Shown here: positions 18,882 through 28,769 of the stretch, one piece after another
How the letters are laid out: each line of letters begins with the position of its first letter
Position numbering within the stretch: position 1 is the stretch's first letter
DNA from: Psychrobacter sp. Choline-02u-9
GTDB lineage: Bacteria > Pseudomonadota > Gammaproteobacteria > Pseudomonadales > Moraxellaceae
Assembly (NCBI RefSeq): GCF_002836505.1
Contig: NZ_PJBF01000041.1
Location: 1-64,000 of the forward strand
Direction: 5' to 3'
DNA: 64,000 nt
Notes under the pieces: generated by a model
What the model saw: the letters and a program-made list of their open reading frames with translations, nothing else
Database searches by the model: none
Told to the model about the DNA's origin: nothing
Made by a program: the position numbers and the translations under genes

Positions 18882-20003
18882 ATGTATCAATTAACAAGAA
18901 TCAGTAAGGCATTGACAGTGGTTAGTCTTTCTAGCTTACTATTCATGGGGCAAAGCATCGCAGCAGAGACAACGGATAGTGTGAGCTCAAGTAATAGCGT
19001 CAAAGCTCCGGCAGAAGTCAGTCCAGTGACTAATGGCGTAAGTCAAAAGTTAACAGGAGATAGTAAAGCTGCGACTTCATTGAATAAGCTACTGCCTATT
19101 ATTAAATACACAACTGAGAACCTATCTGACAATGCGAAAAAGATAAACAATGTCACTTGGACGGCAGATGCAGATATTGATCGTAATATAGGAACAAAGC
19201 TGCAGGCTCTATTAAACTGGCATCACAATGGAGTAGGGCCTGTCGATGGCTACTGGGGCAAAAATACTCGCAAAGCCATGCAAGCGTTTCAAAAAGCAAA
19301 TGGTTTAGACGTAACTGATACGTTGAACGCTGAGACGTGGCAAGCACTGACCAAGAATGAGAAGCTCACGACTCAACCAGTATTAGTCAGTTATCAGCTT
19401 ACTGAAGCAGATGTGAATGTTAAAACCACAACCATACCTGCTGATTCTGTTGCCAAATCCAAGCTTGAGGGGATGTACTACGAAAGTCTTACTGAGGCGT
19501 TGGCAGAGAAGTTTCATATTAGTGAAAAATATTTAAAGTCGCTTAATCCTAATGCCAGTTTTACTGCTGGTGAAATTATCACGGTATATAACCCTGGTAA
19601 TCCTAATACCAAGCCAGTGCACCGCGTTGTCGCTGATAAAGCCACTGAGACACTCTACGCTTATGATGAGAACAACAATTTGATCGCTAGCTATCCGACG
19701 ACAGTGGGTAGTACAGCGACACCATCACCAACAGGTACGCATACTGTTAAGGTAAAGGTACACGAGCCCAACTATACTTATACGGCCAATGACGGTAGCA
19801 AGTCTATCATTCCACCAGGTCCCAACAATCCAGTAGGCTCGGTATGGATTGGGCTTAGTAAACCAACTTATGGCATTCATGGATCACCAGATCCTGCTCG
19901 TATCAGTCGTCAAGCATCAGCAGGTTGTGTGCGTTTGACCAATTGGGATGCGCTTAGTCTGCTTGGAGTCATAAAAAACGGCGCGACTGTCGAATTTAGT
20001 TAA
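18882..20003 (+). CDS. L,D-transpeptidase (YkuD) with peptidoglycan-binding domain
   Basis: The 373-residue exported protein has a signal peptide (about 1-29, ending SIAAE), a peptidoglycan-binding helix bundle (about 108-160; GPVDGYWGKNTRKAMQAFQ), a LysM-like linker segment near 200-245, and a C-terminal YkuD domain. The catalytic His (about 333 in GIHGSPDP) and Cys (about 349 in SAGCVRL) are present. Such enzymes make 3-3 peptide cross-links or attach proteins to peptidoglycan in the periplasm. A GAGGAG-type ribosome site precedes the ATG. Confidence 0.92.
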   Translation: MYQLTRISKALTVVSLSSLLFMGQSIAAETTDSVSSSNSVKAPAEVSPVTNGVSQKLTGDSKAATSLNKLLPIIKYTTENLSDNAKKINNVTWTADADIDRNIGTKLQALLNWHHNGVGPVDGYWGKNTRKAMQAFQKANGLDVTDTLNAETWQALTKNEKLTTQPVLVSYQLTEADVNVKTTTIPADSVAKSKLEGMYYESLTEALAEKFHISEKYLKSLNPNASFTAGEIITVYNPGNPNTKPVHRVVADKATETLYAYDENNNLIASYPTTVGSTATPSPTGTHTVKVKVHEPNYTYTANDGSKSIIPPGPNNPVGSVWIGLSKPTYGIHGSPDPARISRQASAGCVRLTNWDALSLLGVIKNGATVEFS

Positions 20004-20034
20004 ATGCGATAGTACTAAGCCATAAAAAATGGAC

Positions 20035-20068
20035 AAAAAAATACCGCTAAAATCTAGCGGTATTTTTT
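20035..20068. terminator. Bidirectional terminator after L,D-transpeptidase gene
   Basis: The stem ATACCGCTA / TAGCGGTAT is extended by A and T runs to about 15 bp, around a five-base loop. It lies about 30 bases after the stop and could also act on the minus strand after infA. Confidence 0.88.
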
Positions 20069-20263
20069 GTGGTAAGTAGAAACAGTCAATACTAAATAAC
20101 TAAAATATTGATAGGCAATAATGAGCAGATTAGCATTTTCATTATTATTATCAGTTACACTACCCAAGCGTCATATCAGCTATCAGCGATAACGTAGCTA
20201 TTCGGCTATTGACTGTATCTTACCAATGCTAATACTTTCATAACCATATTGGTCAGTCAGTAT

Positions 20264-20485
20264 TTAGTTTTTACCACGGTAGGTGATACGGCCTTTAGAT
20301 AGGTCATAAGGTGTCATTTCAACTTTAACCTTATCACCTGTCAAGATACGAATATAATGCTTACGCATCTTACCAGAGATATGCGCGATGATTTCGTGCC
20401 CGTTTTCTAAACGAACTTTGAACAAAGTATTAGGAAGGGTATCAATGACTTCGCCTTCAAATTCAATAATATCGTCTTTTGCCAT
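20264..20485 (-). CDS. infA: Translation initiation factor IF-1
   Basis: The 73-residue OB-fold protein starts [19 protein letters not shown] and ends [13 protein letters not shown], the typical IF-1 sequence. It binds the 30S A site during initiation. The start at 20485 gives the standard family length; an upstream ATG at 20497 would add MIQI. It stands alone in a spacious region. Confidence 0.96.
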   Translation of the reverse strand: MAKDDIIEFEGEVIDTLPNTLFKVRLENGHEIIAHISGKMRKHYIRILTGDKVKVEMTPYDLSKGRITYRGKN

Positions 20486-20606
20486 AATTTGTATCAATCA
20501 ATTAAAAAATAAGCTCATATTATACGTAAGTTAGCGGATTAAAGCAATACGAACCTGCTTTTGACTTGACAGCATGTGAGTGATATGTATGCCAAATGAT
20601 ATTGAT

Positions 20607-21440
20607 TTAATCAGGTAGATTTAACCAGACAGGCGTTAACGGTGCATTTGGCAATAAGCTCTGAAAACGTTCAGGATAATAGGCGTTGATAAAATACAAT
20701 CCATCACCTGAAGCGGTTGGCGGTGCAATCGTTCGATCTTTTTTCTGCAAAATATTCAAAAAATCTGCTGGCTCTAGCTCGTGTCTACCAATGGCATACA
20801 ATGTGCCCATCAAATTGCGAACCATATGATGTAAAAACCCATCTGCTTGTATATCAAACACGATAAATTGACCATGAGCAAAAAGGTTTGCATGGCTAAT
20901 CGTACGCACTGGCTGATTGGATTGACAGGCCGCAGCACGGTAACTGCTAAAATCGTGTGTACCGACGATATCAGCCGCTGCTTGTTGCATGGCTTTCAAA
21001 TCAAGTGGCTCATAGATATGAGTAACTTGATTATTTAGTATGGCAGGGCGCTGTGCTTGGTTGAGCGTAATATAACGATAGCGACGAGCAATGGCACCAA
21101 AACGCGCATGAAAATCAGCTGGCATGGGTTGTATCCAGCGTAGAGCAATATCATCGGGAAGTAGGCTATTTACACCGCGCAACCAGTTATGAGTAGGGCG
21201 ATACGCATGAGTCGTAAAATGAGCAATCATATTGCTCGCATGGACGCTAGCATCAGTACGCCCAGCTGCGATGACTTCTACAGGCTCGTTAGCCACTTTG
21301 CCGATAGCTGTCTCTAAGGCCTCTTGTACACCCAAAACCTCTCGTTGCCGTTGCCAGCCATGATAATGAGTTCCTAAGAACTCAATAGCAATCGCTAAAG
21401 TGTAGGTTGGTTCAGTTTCGATAATTTCAGTCTCAGACAT
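20607..21440 (-). CDS. truA: tRNA pseudouridine(38-40) synthase TruA
   Basis: TruA modifies uridines 38-40 in the anticodon arm. The catalytic Asp lies in AAGRTDASVHA, and the FLHHMVRNLMGTL motif is present. The start at 21440 (277 residues) was preferred because the conserved core begins just after it (YTLAIAIEFLGTHYHGWQRQ). A longer frame to 21521 exists and would overlap the upstream asparaginase gene, and its extra 27 residues are not family-like. Nearness to fimV is conserved in other gammaproteobacteria. Confidence 0.94.
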   Translation of the reverse strand: MSETEIIETEPTYTLAIAIEFLGTHYHGWQRQREVLGVQEALETAIGKVANEPVEVIAAGRTDASVHASNMIAHFTTHAYRPTHNWLRGVNSLLPDDIALRWIQPMPADFHARFGAIARRYRYITLNQAQRPAILNNQVTHIYEPLDLKAMQQAAADIVGTHDFSSYRAAACQSNQPVRTISHANLFAHGQFIVFDIQADGFLHHMVRNLMGTLYAIGRHELEPADFLNILQKKDRTIAPPTASGDGLYFINAYYPERFQSLLPNAPLTPVWLNLPD

Positions 21441-21483
21441 TAGGGTTTCTAAACTTATAAAATTGGAATTAATCAAAAGTCGC

Positions 21484-22584
21484 TTATCGCTTTTTGATGC
21501 TAGTGCCAGTTTGGTTGACATTATTCAACCAACGCTGTCTGCGTCTTGCAGGACTATCATAGCGAAGTAGCAACCATAGTAATCGGGCATAAATAGCAGG
21601 TATGGTCAAACGTCCACCAGCAATGACATGATGCTCGTACTGCCAACTGCCTGCCGCATAGCTATCGCTGACGCCACCAAATGGACATTGACTGGCTGAT
21701 ATCACCATATGTCCACGTTCATGAGCAAGGGGCAGTGTCTCTGCTAATGCAGCTGAATAAGGAATGTTACCGGCGCCAAATCCTAATAGAATAATGCCAC
21801 ATGGTGGCTGCGACAATAAAGCTTGTAGCTGGTTGTTTATCATCGAAACATCGTTAGGTAGGCAATATAGCGCATGAACACTTGCGTTTTCAGCACGTGT
21901 TTTAATACTGGACAGCAAGTCTTGTTGGTCATCGAGCCAATGTTGCCTACGCGTGTCAGGTAGATTTTTTATATAGCTATTGGCTGGATAAGCGGCGCGG
22001 GAATGACCAGTAAATGCCATCAGATCATGGCTGTGAATTTTCTGTACTGTTTGAGCAGGCCATGATTCGCCGCTAAAACTAATCTTCACGCCTGATTCAC
22101 CAGCAGCGGCTAGTTTTAATGAGTCGTTGAGATTGCCCCAAGCATCGCTATGTTCATCGATGTTATAGGAATGCAATATCTCACTGTCTAATAATGGACG
22201 CATACTTGCGGTCAAAACAATACAGATATCACTACCTGCAAACGCTTCTGCTAAAAATGCGCCTAAGTAACTCAACGTATCCGTGCCAGTGATGAGTACA
22301 AAGCGTCTATCACCTTTGGCATAAGCATTCAGGAGTAGTTGATAGAAATGGGTAAAATCGACAGGGGTAAGCTGGCTGCTGTCTTTGATCAGGGCGTTTT
22401 CCAACCATGAGACGGTCGGTAAGTTATTCGTACTGTCTTGTGCAGACAAAAGATTCTGTAGAGTAGGCAAAAACACTTCTGCTGATAATGGCGCCAATGG
22501 TCTGCCATAGCTACCAAAGGTACCGCCAGCATAAATCAGTTGAATAGGATCGGATAGATTTTTGAGCATAACAGAAGATGGCAT
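21484..22584 (-). CDS. L-asparaginase family protein
   Basis: The 366-residue protein fits the bacterial asparaginase/glutaminase fold. The first Thr motif reads YAGGTFGS and the second ITGTDTLSYLGAFLAE, corresponding to the two catalytic threonines of the family; LGFGAGNIP follows in the C-terminal domain. The first motif differs from the usual TGGTIA. No signal peptide is seen, so it is likely cytoplasmic. The start at 22584 avoids 38 unlike residues in the longer frame. It sits between the FimV genes and truA. Confidence 0.8.
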   Translation of the reverse strand: MPSSVMLKNLSDPIQLIYAGGTFGSYGRPLAPLSAEVFLPTLQNLLSAQDSTNNLPTVSWLENALIKDSSQLTPVDFTHFYQLLLNAYAKGDRRFVLITGTDTLSYLGAFLAEAFAGSDICIVLTASMRPLLDSEILHSYNIDEHSDAWGNLNDSLKLAAAGESGVKISFSGESWPAQTVQKIHSHDLMAFTGHSRAAYPANSYIKNLPDTRRQHWLDDQQDLLSSIKTRAENASVHALYCLPNDVSMINNQLQALLSQPPCGIILLGFGAGNIPYSAALAETLPLAHERGHMVISASQCPFGGVSDSYAAGSWQYEHHVIAGGRLTIPAIYARLLWLLLRYDSPARRRQRWLNNVNQTGTSIKKR

Positions 22585-22746
22585 AGTATCAACACAGTAA
22601 ACAATTATGGAAGAAAAGAGGCGCTGGAGGATTGAGCAACGATGGCTGAAGGGTTTAATAATAGATAGTATTAGAGTTAAATGCAAAAAAATCAGCAAGC
22701 ATCCCGTGATTAGGAAGTACTTGCTGATAAGAGACTAGACGATTAA

Positions 22747-24390
22747 CTACGCAGTACGTTCAAGTAGTAACTGTGCTTGCTGTTTCTGTTCACTATTACC
22801 TTGAGCTATCACCTCATTGAGTAGACGCTTTGCACTGTCATATTCACCCAGCTGTAAATATTGATCTGCCAAGTCTAACGTCACTTGATTACTGTCTAAT
22901 GACTTTACGAAATCAAAATCTGCTGCGAAACGTGATGAAAAATCTTCTGCTGATTCAGCCTCTTGAGGCGTGATAGAAGTGTCACTCTCAACTGGCGCAG
23001 CTATAGAGACTGGGGTAGTGGCCGATGGAGCGTCAAATAGAGAATCAGCATCGTCAATATTAAAATCATCGTCTATCAGCGTATTATCATCAAACCTCAA
23101 TGATGCAGTAGGTGCGGTATTCGATTCTTCAACATCGCTAAAATCATTAACCTCGATATCATCATTGAGTAATGGTTCCTCGAGATTAATATTTGCAAAG
23201 TTGTCTTCTTCAAAGGTCGTGCTCTCAGAAGTACTGTTTCCAAAATCAGTATTTTCCAGAATGAAATTGTCGAAACTACTGTCGTTTTCAGTCGTAGATA
23301 GGTCGTCATTGGAGACAGTATTGATATCATCTAATGTATCTAGACTGCCCAAAGATAAAGCAAAGTCATCTTCACCGTTTTGGATAGTATCAATAGAGTG
23401 TGGTTCTGAATTCGTAGATATGTCATTAGTGACGACGTCGTCTTTGTCTGCATCGGCTGCTAAATCATCGAAGTCTAATATAAAGTCTTCTTCTAGTACC
23501 GTTGCCTCGTTACTATGCGAAGAATTAGCTTCTGTCGAAGTATTGTCGTCAAATGAATCAAAGTCAAACTCAAAGTCACTAAGATCGTTATCTTCGTTAT
23601 TACTAACATTATCGTTAGCAGAGCTCTCTAAAACGTCGTTATCTACATTGTCTAACGGTATGACAGGCGTTTCACTTGTCATATTAGGCGCAGCGAAATC
23701 GTTCTCTAAATCGCTGAGGGTCAGTTCAAAGCTATCATTCGAGGTTTCAGTAGTAGGATTAATATTGTCAATTTCGTCTGATGCTTCTAAGTTATCGATA
23801 GGCTCATTTATTGCAGTGTCGTTAGTGCTTTCAACACCTGAATGATTAGACGTTACATCGGTATCAACTTTGCTCGGCGGCAAATCAAAGTCGATACTTT
23901 CAAAGTTGGTCGTATTTTCTATAGGTAGTTCTTGAGCGACTACTGGATTCTGTTCTTCAAAATATAAGCTCTTTAGCTCATTGGCACGAACAATAGTGCT
24001 CTCATCACTATGTATTTTTATAGACTCATAAATATTATTAAAATCTTCTGGCTGATTTATCGTCGCGTATATGCTGAGTAGTTTAAGAGACAATGCACTG
24101 TTATGAGGTTTTTCACTTAAACCACGTTTAATGGTTTCGATCGCCTTGTCATAGCGCTGTTGATCCATAAAACGCTGTGCAATAGTGATATGGTCAAATT
24201 TATGGCTATTGCTGACATTAGTGTGGGTAGGAGTACCATAATCTACTTTTGGTGATGGAGTAGACGTATCTTTTCTTGCATTAATAGGCGAAGGTGCTGA
24301 CGATTTTTGCGCCTTGTTTTTGCGCAAGAATAAAGCAGCCACTAACAGAATAAGCGCCAATCCGGCGATGATATATAGCATATTGTCCAT
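22747..24390 (-). CDS. FimV C-terminal half as a separate gene (membrane anchor, acidic linker, TPR)
   Basis: The 547-residue protein begins with one membrane segment (about 3-22, LYIIAGLALILLVAALFL) followed by basic residues, then a TPR-like segment (about 50-120), a very acidic Asp/Asn/Ser-rich stretch (about 140-460) and a C-terminal domain (about 480-547; LDLADQYLQLGEYDSAKRLL) like the end of FimV/HubP polar landmark proteins. The ATG at 24390 has AGGA six bases upstream. The N-terminal half of FimV is encoded by the preceding gene in the same reading frame, separated by three in-frame stop codons. Confidence 0.8.
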   Translation of the reverse strand: MDNMLYIIAGLALILLVAALFLRKNKAQKSSAPSPINARKDTSTPSPKVDYGTPTHTNVSNSHKFDHITIAQRFMDQQRYDKAIETIKRGLSEKPHNSALSLKLLSIYATINQPEDFNNIYESIKIHSDESTIVRANELKSLYFEEQNPVVAQELPIENTTNFESIDFDLPPSKVDTDVTSNHSGVESTNDTAINEPIDNLEASDEIDNINPTTETSNDSFELTLSDLENDFAAPNMTSETPVIPLDNVDNDVLESSANDNVSNNEDNDLSDFEFDFDSFDDNTSTEANSSHSNEATVLEEDFILDFDDLAADADKDDVVTNDISTNSEPHSIDTIQNGEDDFALSLGSLDTLDDINTVSNDDLSTTENDSSFDNFILENTDFGNSTSESTTFEEDNFANINLEEPLLNDDIEVNDFSDVEESNTAPTASLRFDDNTLIDDDFNIDDADSLFDAPSATTPVSIAAPVESDTSITPQEAESAEDFSSRFAADFDFVKSLDSNQVTLDLADQYLQLGEYDSAKRLLNEVIAQGNSEQKQQAQLLLERTA

Positions 24391-24441
24391 AGTTATTCCT
24401 ACGCCTGTGATCACAATCTAATGTATGAATCAGTTAGGCAA

Positions 24442-26199
24442 TTATTGATTACGTAATTTTTCGAGACGAGCCTGTAGCTCAGCCAATTTTTGGTTTTGTA
24501 ATTGAATTTTTTTAGTATAACTACTAAGAGTGCTACTGGTACTTGATAGACGCTGAGCCTGTGATGCTGCCTGCTGCCGCGATGCTTTGAGTGTCGCTAA
24601 TATATCTGTGCTCAAACCATTCCCTGTACTTGATGCTGCTTTTGCTTGAGTGCCATCTGCATTACCATCTCGCCCGGGCGCAAGCACAGAAAACTGTGCT
24701 TTTGATAAAGTCTGTGTTTTAGTTGTCGTGGCTTTCTCAGGGCGTTTGACCGCTTGTGTACTTATAGAAGGTTTTTTAAAAGGTCTTTGAGCTGTTTTTT
24801 GCATCGCTGCTGTATTTGCTCTACGAATATATTGTCTTTGTGCATCGATAGCTGCTTCTAAGTTTTTTTGCGATGGTATGACATCGTAACTGGGCAAAAT
24901 AAGCTTAGCATCTGCTTTTAATTGATCTGCGTCTTTATTGATAAAGGCATCAGGGTTTTGTGACTGAATTTGCTTCATCACAATGGAAGTATCTAGATTA
25001 TTTTCTTGCGCAATCTGCTGAGCAATAATCCATAGGCTATCGTTACGTTGTACTTGGTATTGATTAGTTGTCGTACTATCTATTGCTCTATCATTTGAAG
25101 ACGCATTATTGATAGCGCTATTAGCGGTTTTCGAAGTTGTATTGTCAATAGAAGCCGCCAAGACGCTAGTATCATTTTTCTCAGTATTGCTTGCTATGAT
25201 GCTAGTAGTCGGAGTAGGTACGGGTGATGCATCAGCGTCTGTTTTTTTACGACTCGGCTGTATCTGCCGTGTGACTTGAATATTTAGAGTGTCGAGTGGT
25301 TTATCAATCAATACTTTATCTAAGATAGGAGTGTTCTTAATACTTGCTTTGGCGTTATCATTGGCACTAACTTTCGTAGTTTCAGTGTTGTTGTTTGCAT
25401 TTAAGAAACTGCTATCTAAACGGTTCGCTGAACTAAGTCCGTTACCAGTATTCTTTGCATTACTGATAGTATTTTTTATATTAGAGTCGCTATTTAAGCG
25501 CCCATTATCAAGTCGACTAGGCGCGTAAGTAAAGTTGCTAGTCTGCGAAGTAGCTGTCACTGTCGGTGCTTGTATGTTAGACACTGATCTAGAAATAGAA
25601 GAGTCAACTGTTGCTATGTTTGCTAGAGCTGGTTTATTTGCAGCAGCGTTAGATACCGATATTAGTGGCGGCGGCGCACCTTTTCTTACGGTTAACGGTT
25701 TTGCAGCGCTTGCAGAAACACTTGGTAAATTGAGTTTCTGAGTGCCTTTTATACTGTTCTTGGAAGCATTATTAATCGGTAGACTATCGTTTAACGGCAT
25801 TAATAATGTTTTTGGTACTACATTTTGCTGCCCATTATCATTGATCGATAACACCAAATCAGCAAAGGGCTTGGACACAGGCTGCGATGTGCTGATTAAT
25901 ACCTGACCACTGGTCGCTGAAGTTGCTTGAAAGCGCACTTGCATTGAATCGGTCGGCGTTAATCCCATCTGCTGATAGATAACTGGATTGGCCAAGCTCG
26001 CTGAAAAATCAGCCGCTCGTATGTCGGTGACCACGATACTTGCGCTCAACGGTTCATGCTGAGCTGAGCTAACCACTGTCTTACCGATAGTTGCCGCTTG
26101 TGCGCTTGGAACAATAGCGGCCAAACCTACAGAATAAAGTAATGCCATCGATACCGCGCGATGTACAGGAGTCAAGCGACGAGATAAATGACAAGACAT
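24442..26199 (-). CDS. FimV N-terminal half as a separate gene (periplasmic, LysM)
   Basis: The 585-residue exported protein has a signal peptide (about 1-36, ending AQAA), the FimV N-terminal domain (about 37-140; IGKTVVSSAQHEPLSASIVV), a long Ser/Asn/Thr-rich linker, a LysM domain (about 378-437; YQVQRNDSLWIIAQQIA) and a C-terminal coiled coil (about 545-585). FimV links peptidoglycan to polar type IV pilus and type II secretion machinery. Unlike the single-chain family, this protein stops before the membrane segment, so it would be periplasmic; the coiled coil may mediate contact with the other half. Confidence 0.82.
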   Translation of the reverse strand: MSCHLSRRLTPVHRAVSMALLYSVGLAAIVPSAQAATIGKTVVSSAQHEPLSASIVVTDIRAADFSASLANPVIYQQMGLTPTDSMQVRFQATSATSGQVLISTSQPVSKPFADLVLSINDNGQQNVVPKTLLMPLNDSLPINNASKNSIKGTQKLNLPSVSASAAKPLTVRKGAPPPLISVSNAAANKPALANIATVDSSISRSVSNIQAPTVTATSQTSNFTYAPSRLDNGRLNSDSNIKNTISNAKNTGNGLSSANRLDSSFLNANNNTETTKVSANDNAKASIKNTPILDKVLIDKPLDTLNIQVTRQIQPSRKKTDADASPVPTPTTSIIASNTEKNDTSVLAASIDNTTSKTANSAINNASSNDRAIDSTTTNQYQVQRNDSLWIIAQQIAQENNLDTSIVMKQIQSQNPDAFINKDADQLKADAKLILPSYDVIPSQKNLEAAIDAQRQYIRRANTAAMQKTAQRPFKKPSISTQAVKRPEKATTTKTQTLSKAQFSVLAPGRDGNADGTQAKAASSTGNGLSTDILATLKASRQQAASQAQRLSSTSSTLSSYTKKIQLQNQKLAELQARLEKLRNQ

Positions 26200-26309
26200 G
26201 AGCAGTCCTTTACAAAATAAGTTATCTTTGCTGTTATAACAAAGTACGGTTTAGTTTACCAGTTTATTTCACAACTGTTGCGTCCAATGCATAAATGTTT
26301 ATTTAATGT

Positions 26310-27512
26310 TCATCTTATTTTCTTGTCAAGTAACATAGCATCGCCATAGCTAAAGAATCGATATTCTTTTTCAATAGCATGTTGATAGGCCTGTTCAATC
26401 GATGCTTTGCCAGAAAAAGCTGATACCAACATTAGCAACGTCGATTTGGGTAAATGAAAGTTTGTTAACAGTCGATCAATGACACCGAATTTAAACCCTG
26501 GATAAATAAAAATGTCTGTGTCCCCTGACCAACTAGAGAGTGCTTGCCCATTGATAGCTGTTTTTTGATACGCCGTTTCAAGGACGCGAGTCACCGTGGT
26601 ACCAATAGCAATAACCTTATTACCATTTGCATGCGTTTGATTAATTAGCTCAGCAGTTGCTTGTGGCAGATGTGCATACTCACTGTGCATAGTATGATTG
26701 AGTAGGTTGTCTGTTTTAACTGGCGCAAAGGTACCAGCGCCAACATGCAATGTCACAAAAGCAGTATTGATGCCTTTTTCTGCCAACTTATTGAGCACCA
26801 ATTCATCGAAATGCAAACTTGCTGTCGGTGCAGCGACACTTGCAAGCTTAGCGGGATCATGAAACACCGTTTGATAACGAGTATTATCAGTGTCATCGGC
26901 CTGACGTTCAAAGTAAGGCGGGATAGGTAGCTCGCCATAAAGTTCTAAATCAGGCAAAATTGGCGCATCAAAGGCTAAAATAAACAAGTTGTCCTGACGA
27001 CCAATCATCGCGCCACTCATATGACTATCGGCAAGTTGAAAGCGTTGTCCGAGTTTCAATGCTTTGCTAGCTTTTACATGGCAAAGGGCAATATGTTCTT
27101 GGTTGACTGACTCATTATCTGAATCTTCTAAATGCAGTGTTGCTATATCTAAGTCTGAGACAGTAACCAATCGCTCAATCAAGACCTCGAGTTTACCGCC
27201 AGTTTCTTTTTGACCGAATAGGCGTGCCTTCATCACCTTTGTATCATTAAATACAATCAGGTCTCCAGCGTCTAATAATTCAGGCAACTCAGAAAACAAA
27301 CAGTCTTCTACAGGCGTAGCATTTGTGTCAGTGTGAGCAGGCAAGTACAAAAGTTTTGAAGCAGAACGCTGTGCCAATGGATATCGCGCAATCAAACGAT
27401 CTGGTAGGTCATAGTCATAGTCTTCCACGCTTAGATAATCTAAGACGTCACTATTGTTATTGGTATCAAGCGGAGTATTAGAATCGGAAGATGCAGTGTG
27501 AGCATTGGTCAT
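26310..27512 (-). CDS. queA: S-adenosylmethionine:tRNA ribosyltransferase-isomerase QueA
   Basis: QueA adds the epoxycyclopentane ring to preQ1 in tRNA during queuosine synthesis. The 400-residue protein shows YDYDLPDRLIARYPLAQRS near the N-terminus, LHVGAGTFAPVK, and NFHLPKSTLLMLVSAF near the C-terminus, all standard. The first 25 residues are a Ser/Asn/Thr-rich extension before the core; a later start is possible but no Met lies near the core. The rest of the queuosine pathway is not in view. Confidence 0.95.
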   Translation of the reverse strand: MTNAHTASSDSNTPLDTNNNSDVLDYLSVEDYDYDLPDRLIARYPLAQRSASKLLYLPAHTDTNATPVEDCLFSELPELLDAGDLIVFNDTKVMKARLFGQKETGGKLEVLIERLVTVSDLDIATLHLEDSDNESVNQEHIALCHVKASKALKLGQRFQLADSHMSGAMIGRQDNLFILAFDAPILPDLELYGELPIPPYFERQADDTDNTRYQTVFHDPAKLASVAAPTASLHFDELVLNKLAEKGINTAFVTLHVGAGTFAPVKTDNLLNHTMHSEYAHLPQATAELINQTHANGNKVIAIGTTVTRVLETAYQKTAINGQALSSWSGDTDIFIYPGFKFGVIDRLLTNFHLPKSTLLMLVSAFSGKASIEQAYQHAIEKEYRFFSYGDAMLLDKKIR

Positions 27513-27683
27513 AATCAGTCTTTAAATGGATAGAAATTTTGGCATAATTGTAGCAGAAATACTGCTATAAAAGGTTGCTTTACTAAGTAGTCACCGTGCA
27601 CAAAACATATTTGAATCACTTAAATAGCCTAAGCGATAAGCTTTTAACTGTCCTAATATTTATTATGTTAGTCTTTGCTTATT

Positions 27684-28769
27684 TTACTCAAATAAATTTA
27701 ATTGAGGCAATAGTTGAGCTGCAGGTGTCAATGACGAAAAAGTGACCCCGACTAATCGGATAGGGAGCTGGCGCGGAATATCTAAGAATAATTTGTCTAA
27801 CCAGTAATGAGCAGATTCAGCACTACTAAAAGCGGTAGTCAGCGTGTGCGTACGGGTAATCTGAGTAAAGTCGGCATACTTAACCTTGAGCGTTATAGTA
27901 TGAGCGATGAGATTTTTTTTGTGCAGTTGCGAGAAGGCATCCGCATTTTGTTCATAGATTTGTATACGTAACGCCGTGTCATCGTTTAGGTTTTCTCTAA
28001 AAGTAGTCTCCGAACCAACAGACTTATGCAGGCGCTCAGACTTGACAGCGCGTTCATCGCGACCATGAGCGATATCATGATAAAACTGTCCTCGCTTACC
28101 AAACTCATTAATCAATACTTCGGCTGACATACGGCGTAGATCAGCACCGTTAGTCACGCCCATCGCATGTAATCGTCTTGCCGTTGCTTTACCTATCCCG
28201 TGAAATCGTTCAATAGGCAGTGTACTAATAAAAGCATCAGCGTCTTCTGGTGTGATAATAGCGGTGCCGTTAGGCTTATTGATATCAGAGGCAGTCTTGG
28301 CCAACATCTTGTTGAAGGACACGCCAGCAGAAGCAGTCAATCCTGTATGTTGCAATATTTGTGCTCTTAACCAATTTGCCATTAATGTCGCTGAGCCTTT
28401 ATGTACAGTAAGACCAGTGACATCGAGATAAGCCTCATCTAGCGATAACGGCTCAATATGAGGCGTTAAGCTGTACATAATATTGCGAATATCGCTGCTA
28501 ACAGCTCGATATACTTCAAAACGTGGTCTGACAAATATGACTTCTGGACAACGTTTGCGAGCCTCATAACAAGACATAGCTGAGCGCACTCCAAACTGAC
28601 GAACCTCATAGCTAGCCGCTGCTACAACACCGCGTCCATTTGGGTCTCCACCAACCACTAGTGGTTTGCCCCGTAATTCTGGGAAGTCACGTTGTTCTAC
28701 ACTGGCATAAAACGCATCCATATCTATATGAATGATTTTACGTGGACTGGATGCTGTAGGAGTTTTCAT
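27684..28769 (-). CDS. dinB: DNA polymerase IV (Y-family translesion polymerase)
   Basis: The 361-residue protein carries the palm motifs IIHIDMDAFYASVEQRD and PLSLDEAYLDVTG with the catalytic acidic residues, a helix-hairpin-helix region (FHGIGKATARRLHAMG) and a little-finger domain. It ends in LPQLNLFE, a good match to the QL-x-LF clamp-binding motif. A dyad (ATACT, eight bases, AGTAT) is centred about 31 bases upstream of the start and may be an operator. It is transcribed alone. Confidence 0.95.
   Translation of the reverse strand: MKTPTASSPRKIIHIDMDAFYASVEQRDFPELRGKPLVVGGDPNGRGVVAAASYEVRQFGVRSAMSCYEARKRCPEVIFVRPRFEVYRAVSSDIRNIMYSLTPHIEPLSLDEAYLDVTGLTVHKGSATLMANWLRAQILQHTGLTASAGVSFNKMLAKTASDINKPNGTAIITPEDADAFISTLPIERFHGIGKATARRLHAMGVTNGADLRRMSAEVLINEFGKRGQFYHDIAHGRDERAVKSERLHKSVGSETTFRENLNDDTALRIQIYEQNADAFSQLHKKNLIAHTITLKVKYADFTQITRTHTLTTAFSSAESAHYWLDKLFLDIPRQLPIRLVGVTFSSLTPAAQLLPQLNLFE

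Noticed and set aside
22970..23845. 291-codon plus-strand frame inside the FimV C-terminal gene
   Set aside because: It is the antisense shadow of the acidic Asp/Ser-rich coding sequence; the Ser/Leu-rich product follows from codon complement.
22747..24442. FimV split explained as a sequencing frameshift
   Set aside because: Both halves are in the same frame, three in-frame stops separate them, and the second half has its own well-spaced ribosome site.
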